A stretch of 64,000 bases of DNA from Prunus persica (taxonomy: Eukaryota > Streptophyta > Magnoliopsida > Rosales > Rosaceae), in NCBI RefSeq assembly GCF_000346465.2, contig NC_034011.1, positions 24,921,941 to 24,985,940 of the forward strand. The letters are read 5' to 3'. Below are positions 33,558-44,302 of this stretch, piece after piece (the stretch's first letter is position 1; every line of letters starts with the position of its first letter). Made by a program: the position numbers and the translations under genes. The notes under the pieces are model-generated. The model did not search any database and was not told where the DNA came from. It saw nothing but the letters and a program-made list of their open reading frames with translations.

Positions 33558-35612
33558 CATAATGTGGTTATCAAACCATAGGGAGGAAAAATTATGAGTA
33601 CAGGAGTAGTCATAATGCAGAGAAGAGTGCCTTTCTATTGGCTGTCTTCTCGGAACAATGTTGTCTTTAAATAAGCCTAGCTCATGGAATAAGTTGTAAG
33701 GATTATATACCCTTGATTATAGTGGGGAATATATAACAATCCCTTATTTAATTTCCTTTCCGTTGGTTATATGTTTTTTTTAAAGAACTTTCTTTTGTTG
33801 AATCTGAAATTTTCATTTGGTTCTCCATTGCTGCAGTTATTCCCTTTTTTTTTCTTTCCCTTTATAGGATATGATTCTTTTATGAGGTAAGTTTGTCTTC
33901 AATGGTTTCTCCACACTACTCACAATCCAATTGCTATGTCCTGACCCTGAAAACGAAAAATTCAGAGTAATGTGTTTGTCCAAGTTCAGTATATCGTTCT
34001 TCGATTTGCGATTGGTTAGGGGTTGTGATTAAAATCTCACTAATGACAAATGGTCTGTATAATCTTCAGTTATTGTTGAAACTTAGAACTTGCTTGGTTG
34101 TAAACTTATAAAAGCAGGAAACTTTTTCATTCATATTTTGCCAAATGAGAGAAACCTGGACACCACCTGGTTTAGGCATAAAAAGCAGCTGTTCCAGTTT
34201 GATCCATGAGGTAAACTCAAATGTGGTTTCCCAAAGGAACTAACATTTGATTGGGACTGCATGTCTGGTATGATATGTTTTGTCTACTCATCTTTGCACC
34301 AAACTGCACAGTTTACTTGGCTTGCTTTATCTGAGTAATCAATTCTGCTTCAGAGTTAGCTTTAACTTTATTATAAAGAAATCAGTCTTATAGCTAGTGT
34401 ATACACACAAGAAGGCATGCAAGCCACTGATCAGATGACAAGCTTAGGACATCTGTGAAGATTACTTTCACATGGTATATCTTTTTCCAGATCTCCCAGT
34501 GGAGTGTTTGAGGACAGTAAGACCACACTGTAAATACTTCTAAGCTCTTGCTTTTTCAATGACATGAACTATTTAATTCATTTTCAATTGCGATGGATTA
34601 TCAAGATCATTATGCCATTGGGGTTACTTAATTCTTTGGTATCTCCTCCGGTGTTCAAAGAAAGATTGAGACTTTACATTCTGCAGTGCTGCCATATTCA
34701 CCTGCATACATGTATGGGCGGCGGTACATGTTGGACTCTGCGTGTGCATTTCAGTTTACATTGTTTGACATGTAAAGGTTGTCAATATCTGATCTTGAGG
34801 AAGTTTTGCAGGATTCTGGATGCTCTTCCTCAAGATCAGAGGCATCCTTAGCAGCATATAGGCTTTTTCTTTAGTTTCCGGTTTACTTTTGTTGTCTTCC
34901 AAGAAGAAAAAATTCTTCGATGTGGCCATCATATCACTATATTATAACGCATATATTTATGATAACACTTGTATTATAACACATATATGTATTTATTAAT
35001 ATTATATTCATTGAATATCATTGAATATTAATTTTATCGTCCACTCATATTATAAGGTTTAAATTAATAACCCCATATATTAGTGGTATAATCTTCACAT
35101 CCATATTTCCAAAAATCCCACCTCCTAAAGCGTAATGTGTCTGCCATTTTGGTCACAAAATAAGAACAAGCGAAAACAAAAAGAAAGATTTTATACAAAA
35201 TGTTTGCTCAATTATCAACTATACAAACAAAAAATAAAATTGGTTGGAAGCTTCATAAAAGTAGAAAATTTTGTTTGGATGCAAAACGCACCGTCCGGGC
35301 TTGAAAGTCTCCATGGATTTGAAGCTGGAAGTTGGAAGTTGAACAACCTTGGAGCTACCCGCATCGACTCCTCGGGCGGAAATCCCAATGCTGATCCCAT
35401 CTCCTAAACCATCTACCCCTTGGGACCCAACAATTTCCTTTCCACCATGAACAAAACCATTTCTCTCTTCTCAACCACAACATCGTCGTTTCACTCACTT
35501 CTCGTCGTCTCGCTCTCCGACCTTGAACGAGGCCCTATAATTCTTTCTCAAGGTACCATCTTTGCTCATCACCTCCATTTCTTGTTTACTGATTTAGTTC
35601 CATCTTTCAATC
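33558..35612. other. Spacer between the membrane protein and EMB3141-like genes
   Basis: It contains the 3'UTR, a perfect 16-bp stem hairpin at 34788-34840, AT-rich direct repeats near 34940-34995 (TATTATAACRCATATAT) and the leader of the next gene. ORFs here show no domain. Confidence 0.5.
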
Positions 35613-37733
35613 ATGGAGATCCCGCTGTTAAGGTACCAAAACTTAGCATTGGATCAGATTCAGAGTGCCTCTAGCTTCCGTTTATCTTTCTCAGATCCTA
35701 AGTTTTTCGGGCATAGATCTTTATCTTTGTTTTCTGGGTACTGCTTTCCGCTTAATATTAGAAAATGGAGGAACCGATTGCCTCATATTAGGTGTTCCTC
35801 TGTGGAACAAGAGCTGAAGCCACGCCCAAAGCCCATACCTTCCAAAATTGAGGTTGATGAACCAAAAGCAGCGCCTTTGGAAGATATCCATGTCGTAAAA
35901 CGCAATTCTGGACTTTGTAGTCAGATAGAGAAGTCGGTTTTGTACAAAAGGTACAGAGAAGCATTTGAGTTGTTTGAAATTTTGGAGTTTGAAGGTGGTT
36001 ATGAGTTGGCTAGTAGTACGTACGATGCGTTGGTGAGTGCTTGCATTAGTTTGAAATCTATTAGAGGAGTGAAGAGGGTTACTAATTACATGATTAGTAA
36101 TGGGTTTGAACCGGATCAGTATATGAGGAACAGAGTGTTGCTTATGCATGTGAAATGCGGCATGATGATCGATGCGCGTAGGCTATTCGAGGAAATGCCT
36201 GAGAGGAACTTGGTTTCTTGGAACACGATAATTGGGGGCCTTGTGGACTCTGGGGATTTCATGGACGCCTTCCAGTTGTTTCTAGATATGTGGCAAGAGT
36301 TTTCTGATGGTGGGTCACGCACATTTGCCACTATGATTCGGGCATCTGCTGGCTTGGGACTTATTTTTGCTGGAAGACAGTTTCATTCCTGTTGTTTGAA
36401 GATGGGGTTAGGTGCTGATATTTTTGTATCTTGTGCGCTGATCGATATGTACAGCAAGTGTGGGGATATTGAAGATGCTCAGTGTGTTTTTGATGAGATG
36501 CCGCGGAAGACAACAGTAGGATGGAATTCCATCATAGCAGGTTATGCACTCCATGGTTACAGTGAGGAAGCTCTGAGTATGTACTATGACATGCGTGATT
36601 CTGGTGTTCAGATGGACCATTTTACATTTTCCATGATCATAAGAATCTGTGCTAGGTTGGCATCATTGGAACATGCTAAGCAAGCTCATGCAGGTCTAGT
36701 TCGTCATGGCTTTGGATTAGATGTAGTGGCAAACACATCACTTGTGGACTTCTATTGCAAATGGGGAAGGATAGAAGATGCCCGTCATGTTTTTGAACAG
36801 ATGCCCCTCAAGAATGTAATATCTTGGAATGCCTTGATTGCTGGATATGGTAATCATGGTCGGGGTGATGAGGCTGTTGAGATGTTTGAGAAGATGCTTC
36901 AGGAAGGAATGGTACCGAACCATGTTACCTTTCTTGCAGTATTGTCTGCTTGCAGTCATTCAGGTTTATCAGAACGCGGATGGGAGATTTTTGAATCAAT
37001 GAGTAGGGATCACAAGATTAAGCCTCGTGCAATGCATTATGCTTGTATGATTGAATTGCTAGGTCGAGAGGGACTTTTAGATGAGGCCTCTGCACTAATA
37101 AGAAGTGCTCCCTTTAATCCTACGGCAAATATGTGGGCTGCCCTCCTAACAGCTTGTCGAATCCATGAGAATTTAGAGCTCGGCAAATTTGCAGCAGAAA
37201 AACTTTATGGGATGGAACCTGAGAAGCTAAGTAATTATGTTGTGCTCTTAAATATATACAGCAGTTCTGGGAAGTTGAAGGAGGCCGCTAGTGTTGTTCA
37301 GACTTTAAGAAGAAAGGGTTTAAGAATGCTACCAGCATGCAGTTGGATTGAAGTTAAGAAACATTTACATATTTTCCGTTCGGGAGATAAAAGCCATTCC
37401 GAAACAAGAGAGATTTACCAGAAAATGGATGACTTGATGATCAGGATTACAAAACACGGTTACATCCCTGAGGAGAAGCATCTACTTCCTGATGTTGATG
37501 AACATGAGTGGAGATCGTTTTACCACAGTGAGAAACTGGCCATAGCTTATGGACTGATAAGTACTGCGGATGGGACGCCGCTGCAAATTGTGCAGAGCCA
37601 TCGCATTTGTGGAGACTGCCATTCTGCAGTTAAGTTAATTGCTAGGGTTACAGGACGGGAAATTGTAGTGAGGGACGCCAGCAGATTCCACCATTTCAAG
37701 GATGGGAGTTGTTCTTGTGGGAATTACTGGTGA
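35613..37733 (+). CDS. EMB3141: DYW-class pentatricopeptide repeat protein, EMB3141-like
   Basis: The gene is intronless with 706 residues, and the ATG start (MEIPLLRYQNLALD) matches the recalled N-terminus of Arabidopsis At5g50390. The first ~70 residues are Ser/Arg-rich and likely a chloroplast transit peptide. PLS repeats follow, with many motifs such as FVSCALIDMYSKCGDIEDA, then E/E+ (PACSWIEVKKHLHIF). The DYW domain has HSEKLAIAYGL, CGDCHSAVKL and ends CSCGNYW rather than DYW. Known family role: plastid RNA editing or processing, with the Arabidopsis relative required for embryogenesis. The HxE and CxxCH zinc residues are intact, so editing activity is plausible. Confidence 0.95.
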   Translation: MEIPLLRYQNLALDQIQSASSFRLSFSDPKFFGHRSLSLFSGYCFPLNIRKWRNRLPHIRCSSVEQELKPRPKPIPSKIEVDEPKAAPLEDIHVVKRNSGLCSQIEKSVLYKRYREAFELFEILEFEGGYELASSTYDALVSACISLKSIRGVKRVTNYMISNGFEPDQYMRNRVLLMHVKCGMMIDARRLFEEMPERNLVSWNTIIGGLVDSGDFMDAFQLFLDMWQEFSDGGSRTFATMIRASAGLGLIFAGRQFHSCCLKMGLGADIFVSCALIDMYSKCGDIEDAQCVFDEMPRKTTVGWNSIIAGYALHGYSEEALSMYYDMRDSGVQMDHFTFSMIIRICARLASLEHAKQAHAGLVRHGFGLDVVANTSLVDFYCKWGRIEDARHVFEQMPLKNVISWNALIAGYGNHGRGDEAVEMFEKMLQEGMVPNHVTFLAVLSACSHSGLSERGWEIFESMSRDHKIKPRAMHYACMIELLGREGLLDEASALIRSAPFNPTANMWAALLTACRIHENLELGKFAAEKLYGMEPEKLSNYVVLLNIYSSSGKLKEAASVVQTLRRKGLRMLPACSWIEVKKHLHIFRSGDKSHSETREIYQKMDDLMIRITKHGYIPEEKHLLPDVDEHEWRSFYHSEKLAIAYGLISTADGTPLQIVQSHRICGDCHSAVKLIARVTGREIVVRDASRFHHFKDGSCSCGNYW

Positions 37734-38243
37734 TGGCAAAGTTACTTTATTGACGAGCAGATCAAACTTTGCTCTGAGATATCTCTGCCTTTGGGTTATA
37801 CTATTTAATATGTATTGTAAACATAGAATAAGGTCAATCAATAGAAGCAACATCGCTTAGGAAAATTGTTGTTAAGCTCAATTTATTTATTTATTTTATA
37901 TTTTTAGTTCTGGTGATAGCATTCCTTTTTTTTCCTTCTTTCTTTCCCAAAATCGAATTGCTTCAGAATAAATTTTCCACCTAATTCCTCCTTTTTCTTT
38001 GGTAACATGCCAAAACAAGGGTACAATCATGAGTATGATCATCCTTGTACATCAAGTAATAGCCTCCCAATAAGCCATATCAAATTTAACCCCAAAAAAA
38101 TTAGAAAAACAAAAGCAATATCAAGATCTTTAGTGCCAAAATTTAATAACTTTATTTGGAAATTAGATCAACGTATGAACAAACAATTAAATCGAAGCTC
38201 TTGGAAAAAAAAAAATTTAATCGAAGCTTAAGAAAAATATTCT
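37734..38243. other. Convergent spacer
   Basis: This is the 3' region shared by the EMB3141-like PPR gene (plus) and the RING-like gene (minus). It is AT-rich and no gene is seen. Confidence 0.5.
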
Positions 38244-38690
38244 TCATAGACTGATCTTCCCAAACCAAAATTTATCCATCTTGTTGACAATGTTAATCCA
38301 CACAGTGACCTCCTCATCTTCTTCCTCTCCATGTTGAAGAAGAGGCATGTTCATGGGCAGGACTGGCTTAACAGAGGACCTGCAGAGCGGGCAAGAACCA
38401 CGCCGGGCGAGCCAGGTTCGAATACAAGACGAGTGAAACTTTTGCTTACAAGGCATCTCCTTACTATTGGCTTCTTCAGAATTAGCAGCATAACTCAAGC
38501 CTTCCAAGCAAATAGTGCACAGCTGGCAGTGGCACTCATGCTCATCCCACAACCACTTGGTCGTCCATGCTTCCTCCATCAGTAATTCTACGGATGCAGG
38601 AGCGTTGCTGGATGTCTGATCATCACGGTCGATTGCGCGAACATGTTCATAATCAGAATCATGGAAAGCAGTGAGTTCTTGGGACCTCAT
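38244..38690 (-). CDS. RING-H2-like zinc finger protein with one altered ligand
   Basis: A single-exon gene of 148 residues. The RING region runs from C58 (CTICLEG) through PCKQKFHSSCIRTWL to CPLC at residues 100-103. RING-H2 E3 ligases bind two zinc ions through C-x2-C, C-x-H-x2-H-x2-C and C-x2-C. Here the first histidine of the middle block is Gln83 (codon CAA), while C81, H86 and C89 remain. Extra Cys/His residues precede the domain (HECHCQLC). The Trp-containing RTWLARR segment that contacts E2 enzymes is kept. It is otherwise similar to small plant RING-H2 proteins. E3 activity is uncertain because a ligand is missing. A TATA box lies about 100 bases upstream, so it looks transcribed. 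Confidence 0.8.
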   Translation of the reverse strand: MRSQELTAFHDSDYEHVRAIDRDDQTSSNAPASVELLMEEAWTTKWLWDEHECHCQLCTICLEGLSYAANSEEANSKEMPCKQKFHSSCIRTWLARRGSCPLCRSSVKPVLPMNMPLLQHGEEEDEEVTVWINIVNKMDKFWFGKISL

Positions 38691-38785
38691 CGTTCTTATG
38701 TTCTTAACCTTCCGAATTAATTACGAGAGACTGTCTAATGCGCTTGCTTGCTTACTTATTGAAGCTAAAGGGGTGCTCATCCCTT

Positions 38786-38796
38786 GTTTTTATAGG
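38786..38796 (-). promoter_or_regulatory. TATA box of the RING-like gene
   Basis: The minus strand reads GCCTATAAAAACAAGG, about 100 bases before ATG 38690. Confidence 0.55.
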
Positions 38797-39313
38797 CACG
38801 CTATTTTCCTACTTCCTCAAGGACAAAGCCCATCTCTCAAACTCTATAGGAATACAAAAGCGGCATTGGAGAAAATTAATTGGCCCTAAATGGGGTCGTC
38901 TACAAATTTTTAAAATGAAAATAAAAAAGAACAAATAAAAAATTTATTATTGAAAAAAAGAAAAGTAAACAAAGATTAAAAAAAAAAAAGAGAGAACTTT
39001 GTTAAAAAAAAAAAAAAAGAGTTTGTAGTTCAAGTAGTTAAGAAGAATTATTTATTCCTACAACTGAGTCCTTAAAACGTGTGCAGAACACGGATGTATT
39101 ATTGAAAACTACATATGTACGTGTATAATACATTATTAAACGTGAAAGTGCTAAATTGTTTATACGAGTAATAACTATGGAAAAGTAAAAAATCAAAAGG
39201 GTACAATAGAGACTCGGGTAATAGACTTATAGTAATGGATAATGCTATAAACTACTCTTATCGAAAAGCGAAAAATTAAAAAATTAGGTAAAATTGAGAG
39301 GAAAAAAACCGGG
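38797..39313. other. A-rich spacer
   Basis: Several poly-A stretches (38977-38989, 39005-39018) and AT-rich sequence. No gene is seen. Confidence 0.5.
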
Positions 39314-39672
39314 TATAGCCGCGCGGCTATAAAAAAGGACCGGCCTAGCGCCTTGGCGCCAAGTGGCAAAAGTAGTACCGCCGCGCGGCTATACAATTTC
39401 TAAAATAAATTAGGGGAAACTTTTATAGCCGCTCGGCTATACTATTTTTAAAATAAAATAAAAAACTAGGTCTAGCCGTGCGGCGATACTATTTTTAAAA
39501 AAATTAGAACAAAACAGAGTATAGCCGCGCCGCATGTGCAAAGAGTACAGCCGCTCGGCTATACTATTTTCAAAAACAATTAGGGGAAAATGAGTATAGC
39601 CGACCGGCTATACAATTTTTGAAATATAATTAGGAAAAACCCGAGTATAGCCGCGCGGCTATACTATTTATC
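39314..39672. repeat. Array of GC-rich palindromes (TATAGCCGCGCGGCTATA)
   Basis: About eight copies of a self-complementary 18-mer or close variants lie near 39314, 39377, 39424, 39471, 39520, 39548, 39596 and 39655. They are mostly 47-60 bases apart and joined by AT-rich linkers of the type ACTATTTTTAAAATAAAATTAGG. The cores are strongly GC-rich in an AT-rich setting. Variants often keep both arms in balance (CCGCTCGG, CCGACCGG). It resembles a small tandem satellite or the remnant of a repeat-bearing element. Confidence 0.8.
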
Positions 39673-41886
39673 TATATATATATATAATAGATAATGTTGT
39701 AAAAGTGGAGTCCCCAAAATGCCCTTGAAAATGCCTATAAATAGGGCTTCCCCTACTTGTAAGAACACACTTGAATGAGAAACATTCTCTTCAGATTTCT
39801 ATGCTTGATCTCTCTCAATTTCCTCTCCAATTTTCTCTCTAGTTTATAGCACGTTAACAGCACGAGAAGCTCTCAGGTTTATTACTTATACAACCGTATT
39901 TATTTAAAAGTGTGGTGCGAGTTTATCGTCTATACCAGTAATTTATTTACCAGCAATTTATTTTATGGATTAATTGTGCTGTATGATGAGTTTTTACAGT
40001 ATGCAGATCAGGACCAGAAGTTCCTTGATCCTCATCATACAATTACATCAGGACTTGAAGATCCTTGATGATGATGTTAATATGAGAGCTGGCAGTCTTT
40101 CCGGTACTATATTGGTAAACATGTGATTGGACTTGAGGGTCCTTGATCTTTGACATGTAAATAAGGACCTTGGGTTCCTTAATGATGTAACAGTACCGTA
40201 TTGGTTCATAATGCCGTACACATGGATGATAACTGTACTGGCAAATGTACTGTACACATGAATAGTGCCGTATACATGAATAGTGATGTATGCATAAATA
40301 TTTACCATTTTGGGTAAACTATCACTATTCAAAAGGGAACCTGCAGTTCCTTAAACTCATGGATGAGCAATTAAATGAGATGCCAGAAGTTCCTCATGAT
40401 ATGGACAATTATATAAGGGCTTGAAGTCCAGAAATATGTACAGAAAATTGTAAAAATGTCCATACCATGAGAATATGTGATTTTGGCTTGAGGTTCAAAA
40501 TCTAACAGTGTTGAGAACCTGAAGTTCCAACAATTAAATGGACAACCCTTGAGGTATTCTTGCAAATTGTGGTACGCCACATATCTCTTTGGCATAAGAG
40601 AATGATGAATTGAGGCTCCCCACATATTTTGTTATATCTGGGCCGGAAGCTCATGAACCCAAATATATGAGATATTAGCGTGGCTTTTACTCAATTCATA
40701 TTTCATGTCCATTTTGAAAAGGGCAAATAAATTCTGAGTTTGTGTTTAGCCCAGGCCAAAAGTTCCGGGTTCCCATACGTTGAAATATGAAATTTGGGAG
40801 AGTCGATGTGGTTATTTGAACCTATAAGGCACAAAGTTCCAAACCGTCATTTTGAAAAGACGTAAAAACCACAGGTGCAAGTTTAAGAATGTGCGCAATT
40901 ATTATTACAGGAACATACAACAGATAGATTTTTCCACCTGCAATGAAGGTGCAGGTCCTGTAAAAATCTATAAAAATACATTATGTTCTGAAAGCCTCTG
41001 AAGGAAATTCTGAAACTTCACGCGGCCTCCATTAATGTTTGTCGGCACTTTCGGCGTTTTTCAAGTATTATTTTCATCAAAAGCCGATCTTGCTTTACGG
41101 ATTTCACGGAGCTACTTTTTCAAAAGTACCCCGAGAATCTCGCAATTTTCTTATGGTTAATTTGAAATTCACCGGTTCTACCTATTCATTGTATTTGTGT
41201 ATAAATGTGTTACTAACGAAATTTTCTTTGCAGAAGACATCCAGTTTTCTCCACACCTAGTGATGCGATATCTACTTATTTTTCTTATCAGTGAGCACTT
41301 AATATGCCCGAGAAGCAAGACTATCTCTGATCATCCATTCAGGAAGCGAGACTATCCCTGATCACGTTTCCGCTACATCAGGAAACTGTGAAGGCGATCT
41401 TATGCTCTAATCTCCGGAAGTCCTTCTAGACTAGGAGATATGAGAGCTTATTGTCTGCTCCCACCAGCTTCCTTCCCTGATTGCTTACCTTCTCTTTTTG
41501 CATTTTTTCTCTTTCTGTAACTCTCTGAGGATTATTTGTTTTTGACAGAGAAAAGAGTTGTGATTTTACTATTGCAGGATATAACTAGATCATCAAGCAC
41601 TACATTTACTGGGCTGATGCAAGCTTGAATGATACTTGAGAAAAGTTTCTCCCACCTAAGGATGTAAGCAATACTTGTGTTATTTTTTGCTTATATACTT
41701 ATTTGATATTTTATCTTGAAAGGTAACCAAATGGGAAGATAAGTCCGTTCCAAAAGAATGGCTTGTATGTATCCATGAATTATTAATGCAAATTTTACAG
41801 ATTGCAAGTTGGATACATTGATAATACACTGCACAGATTAATGTACCATAAGAACAGAATATGGGTATAGCAGTGATCAATATGGT

Positions 41887-42284
41887 GCACGCCTGTTGCG
41901 TAGCAAATGATATGGATTAAAGTCCCGAAAGGACAATCCTTTAACATGTCAATATTGATATTATGCACGCCTAATGCGTAGCAAATTATATGGGTTAAAG
42001 TCCCATAATATGGGTTAAAGTCCCAGAAATTAATTGACATGTATGTATTAATCTGTGGCATGCCTGCAGCATGACAGATATATGGGTGCACGCCTGTTGC
42101 GTAGCAAATGATATGGATTGAAGTCCCGAAAGGACAATCCTTTGACATGTCAATATTGATATTATGCACGCCTAATGCGTAGCAAATTATATGGGTTAAA
42201 GTCCCATAATATGGGTTAAAGTCCCAGAAATTAATTGACATGTATGTATCTGTGGCATGCCTGCAGCATGACAGATATATGGGT
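41887..42284. repeat. ~200-bp tandem duplication inside the LTR element
   Basis: Two units start at 41887 and 42088 with GCACGCCTGTTGCGTAGCAAA. They are nearly identical, and the second lacks about 6 bases. Each unit also contains an internal diverged copy of the same head (GCACGCCTAATGCGTAGCAAA) and a doubled ATATGGGTTAAAGTCCC. The long antisense ORF across it is a by-product of the repeat. Confidence 0.85.
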
Positions 42285-43206
42285 TCTAAATGTTCCAACT
42301 CCCTAAATGGAGATTTTCCACGCCCTATGTAAAATAACGCTCCAATGGAGGTTATAATCCACATTCTCACATAATAAAAGCCCCATGAAGTGGCTTGGGT
42401 ACCAAAAAGCAAAGGAATGCTTATAATTGATGCATGCGCATGCACATGAGAATTGTGAGATTATGAATTGATAAATGACAATTTTTGGTTTTGGAGTAGC
42501 TACTCAAATCATCAATGGGCTGTGTTGATTGGAACCACGTTCAATTATTAAATGTCGACAATATCATTGGCCAAAATGGAACGAGGTAATTTCATTATAG
42601 ATGAGAATGAACGTGAAAGAACAAACCCACAATACGAACCCCAAAATTTGTTAATACTGAATTTATACTTGGGTGTTCGGAATAAAAGGGAATATACTTA
42701 CTTTGTATGACACACTGTTTCTGGCAGAAACAAGGAATGTTGGGTATTCTCCATATTTACAGATTCAATTGTGCCCCCCCTTATTACACAATTACGGAGA
42801 CCAACATATTATCTTTAAGGGTTATTAAATGCACAGAGCATATCGCCAGAAGCGATTCCCTAAAGATGTATAAATAGCTGGGTTAAAGCTATATAATGTG
42901 TCATAAAGTTTAATCCCTTTTAGACAAAATCCGTTGAGAGGATTGACATTGCATAAAGCAAGTCCCTAAAGGACATGTGCTTGAAGCACAAAATTTGTAC
43001 TCAATATTAATATGCATAAATTACCTCAGTGAGTACATTGATTATAATGTGATTGCAACACATTAAAGCTTCTGCAGAATTCATGACATGTTTGTCTCGA
43101 TCGAGCATTATACCAACGAGATTCTTGCTTATACTAAGAGAGTCTTATCCGTTGGTCCTTAAATGTTTTTCCGGAAGTATACTAGACCAGATAGAGTTCA
43201 GCTCCA

Positions 43207-43774
43207 CACCGTACTCTTTTTCCTTTATCCAGGTTTTTATCCCATTGGGTTTTTCCTGGTAAGGTTTTAACGAGGCAGTGTAGCTCAAGAGTTTAGGGTA
43301 TACTATGAAAATTTTTATGGTCGCTTACTGGACAAAAGCTAGTCCTAAATTTTTCAGGGGGAGCATGGTTTTAATAAAGACCTCCATACACTGTACTCTT
43401 TTTCCTTCATCCAGGTTTTTATCCCACTGAGTTTTTCCTGGTAAGGTTTTAACGAGGCAGTGTCGCTCAAGATTGACTCACAGAAGCAGTGTCAACTACG
43501 ATATTCAGAAAGCTGATCAACAGTATGACTTAAAGATATTTTGCCAAGCATCAGGGGGAGCGCACCATCAATAAAGATCTTCAAACACCGTACTCTTTTT
43601 CCTTCGTCCGGGTTTTTATCCCACTGGATTTTTCCTGACAAGGTTTTAACGAGGCAGTGTCGCACGCGAGTCAATATACATAGAATTTTATGTTACACAT
43701 GATTATGTACTCTTTTTCCCTTTGACCAGTTTTTGTCCCACTGGGTTTTTACTGGCAAGGTTTTTAACGAGGCA
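43207..43774. repeat. Four dispersed copies of a 3' cassette before the right LTR
   Basis: A block of about 70-80 bases (TACTCTTTTTCC, TTTTTATCCCACTGGG, then GGTTTTAACGAGGCA) occurs from about 43207, 43390, 43586 and 43706. Two copies are followed by CAGGGGGAGC (about 43357 and 43552), similar to the true polypurine tract. One copy is usual at the 3' end of such elements, so four is an expansion. Confidence 0.8.
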
Positions 43775-43969
43775 TATTCTGTATCATTTGTGGTCTCCAA
43801 GGGGGAGTGTTGTAAAAGTGGAGTCCCCAAAATGCCCTTGAAAATGCCTATAAATAAGGCTTCCCCTACTTGTAAGAACACACTTGAATGAGAAACATTC
43901 TCTTCAGATTTCTATGCTTGATCTCTCTCAATTTCCTCTCCAATTTTCTCTCTAGTTTATAACAGATAA

Positions 43970-44302
43970 ATCCCATACAGAGAATATAAAGCCCACACAA
44001 GTTGTCCGGTCCACTTAAACCGTTAGTAAAAAAACCTCAACCCACTGGGCTGAAATTTGAGACGTTACCCACACTTGGAGACTGAGAGCCTGTTCACAAC
44101 ATCCTCTCTCTTCTCTCCTACACTGACAACAAACATATGAACATACAGAAGTAAGAAGGGAGAAACAAACATCTTTAGTGCAAAAGATCATAATAATAAA
44201 TAATAAAAAAAGAGCGTCGGTACCTGAAAATTGGTGTTGGTGTAGAGAGTAGAGGCCAACCCACGCCTCCTCCTAGTTAAGACCGTAGCTCGCCGGAGCT
44301 GG
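43970..44302. other. Promoter and leader of the AAR3-like gene
   Basis: Short spacer between the LTR element and the AAR3-like start codon, with CT-rich sequence near 44110-44130. The retrotransposon ends only 339 bases before the ATG, so it may have displaced upstream promoter elements. Confidence 0.5.

Larger units (their letters stand above)
39695..43964 (+). mobile_element. Non-autonomous LTR retrotransposon, 4.27 kb
   Basis: Two 157-base LTRs (39695-39851 and 43808-43964) start TGTTG and end CA, and are flanked by a perfect GATAA duplication. They differ at only two positions (AATAGGG/AATAAGG and TATAGCA/TATAACA). A purine run AAGGGGGAG lies directly before the right LTR as the polypurine tract. 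Each LTR has CTATAAATA followed by a CT-rich stretch, a likely promoter. After the left LTR, CGTTAACAGCACGAGAAGC resembles the primer site of some Copia elements. No gag, protease, integrase or reverse transcriptase frame can be read in the 3.96-kb interior, which instead carries repeats. It must be mobilised in trans. Confidence 0.9.
39690..43969. repeat. Target-site duplication of the LTR element
   Basis: GATAA at 39690-39694 is repeated exactly at 43965-43969, bracketing the two LTRs. Five bases is the usual integrase footprint. Confidence 0.9.

Noticed and set aside
39314..39672. CRISPR-like array
   Set aside because: Spacing and dyad cores look superficially regular, but this is a plant nuclear context, the spacers are similar AT-rich linkers, and no cas genes exist.
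41795..42445. Long antisense ORF inside the LTR element
   Set aside because: It is created by the 200-bp tandem repeat, has no known domain, and is antisense to the element.
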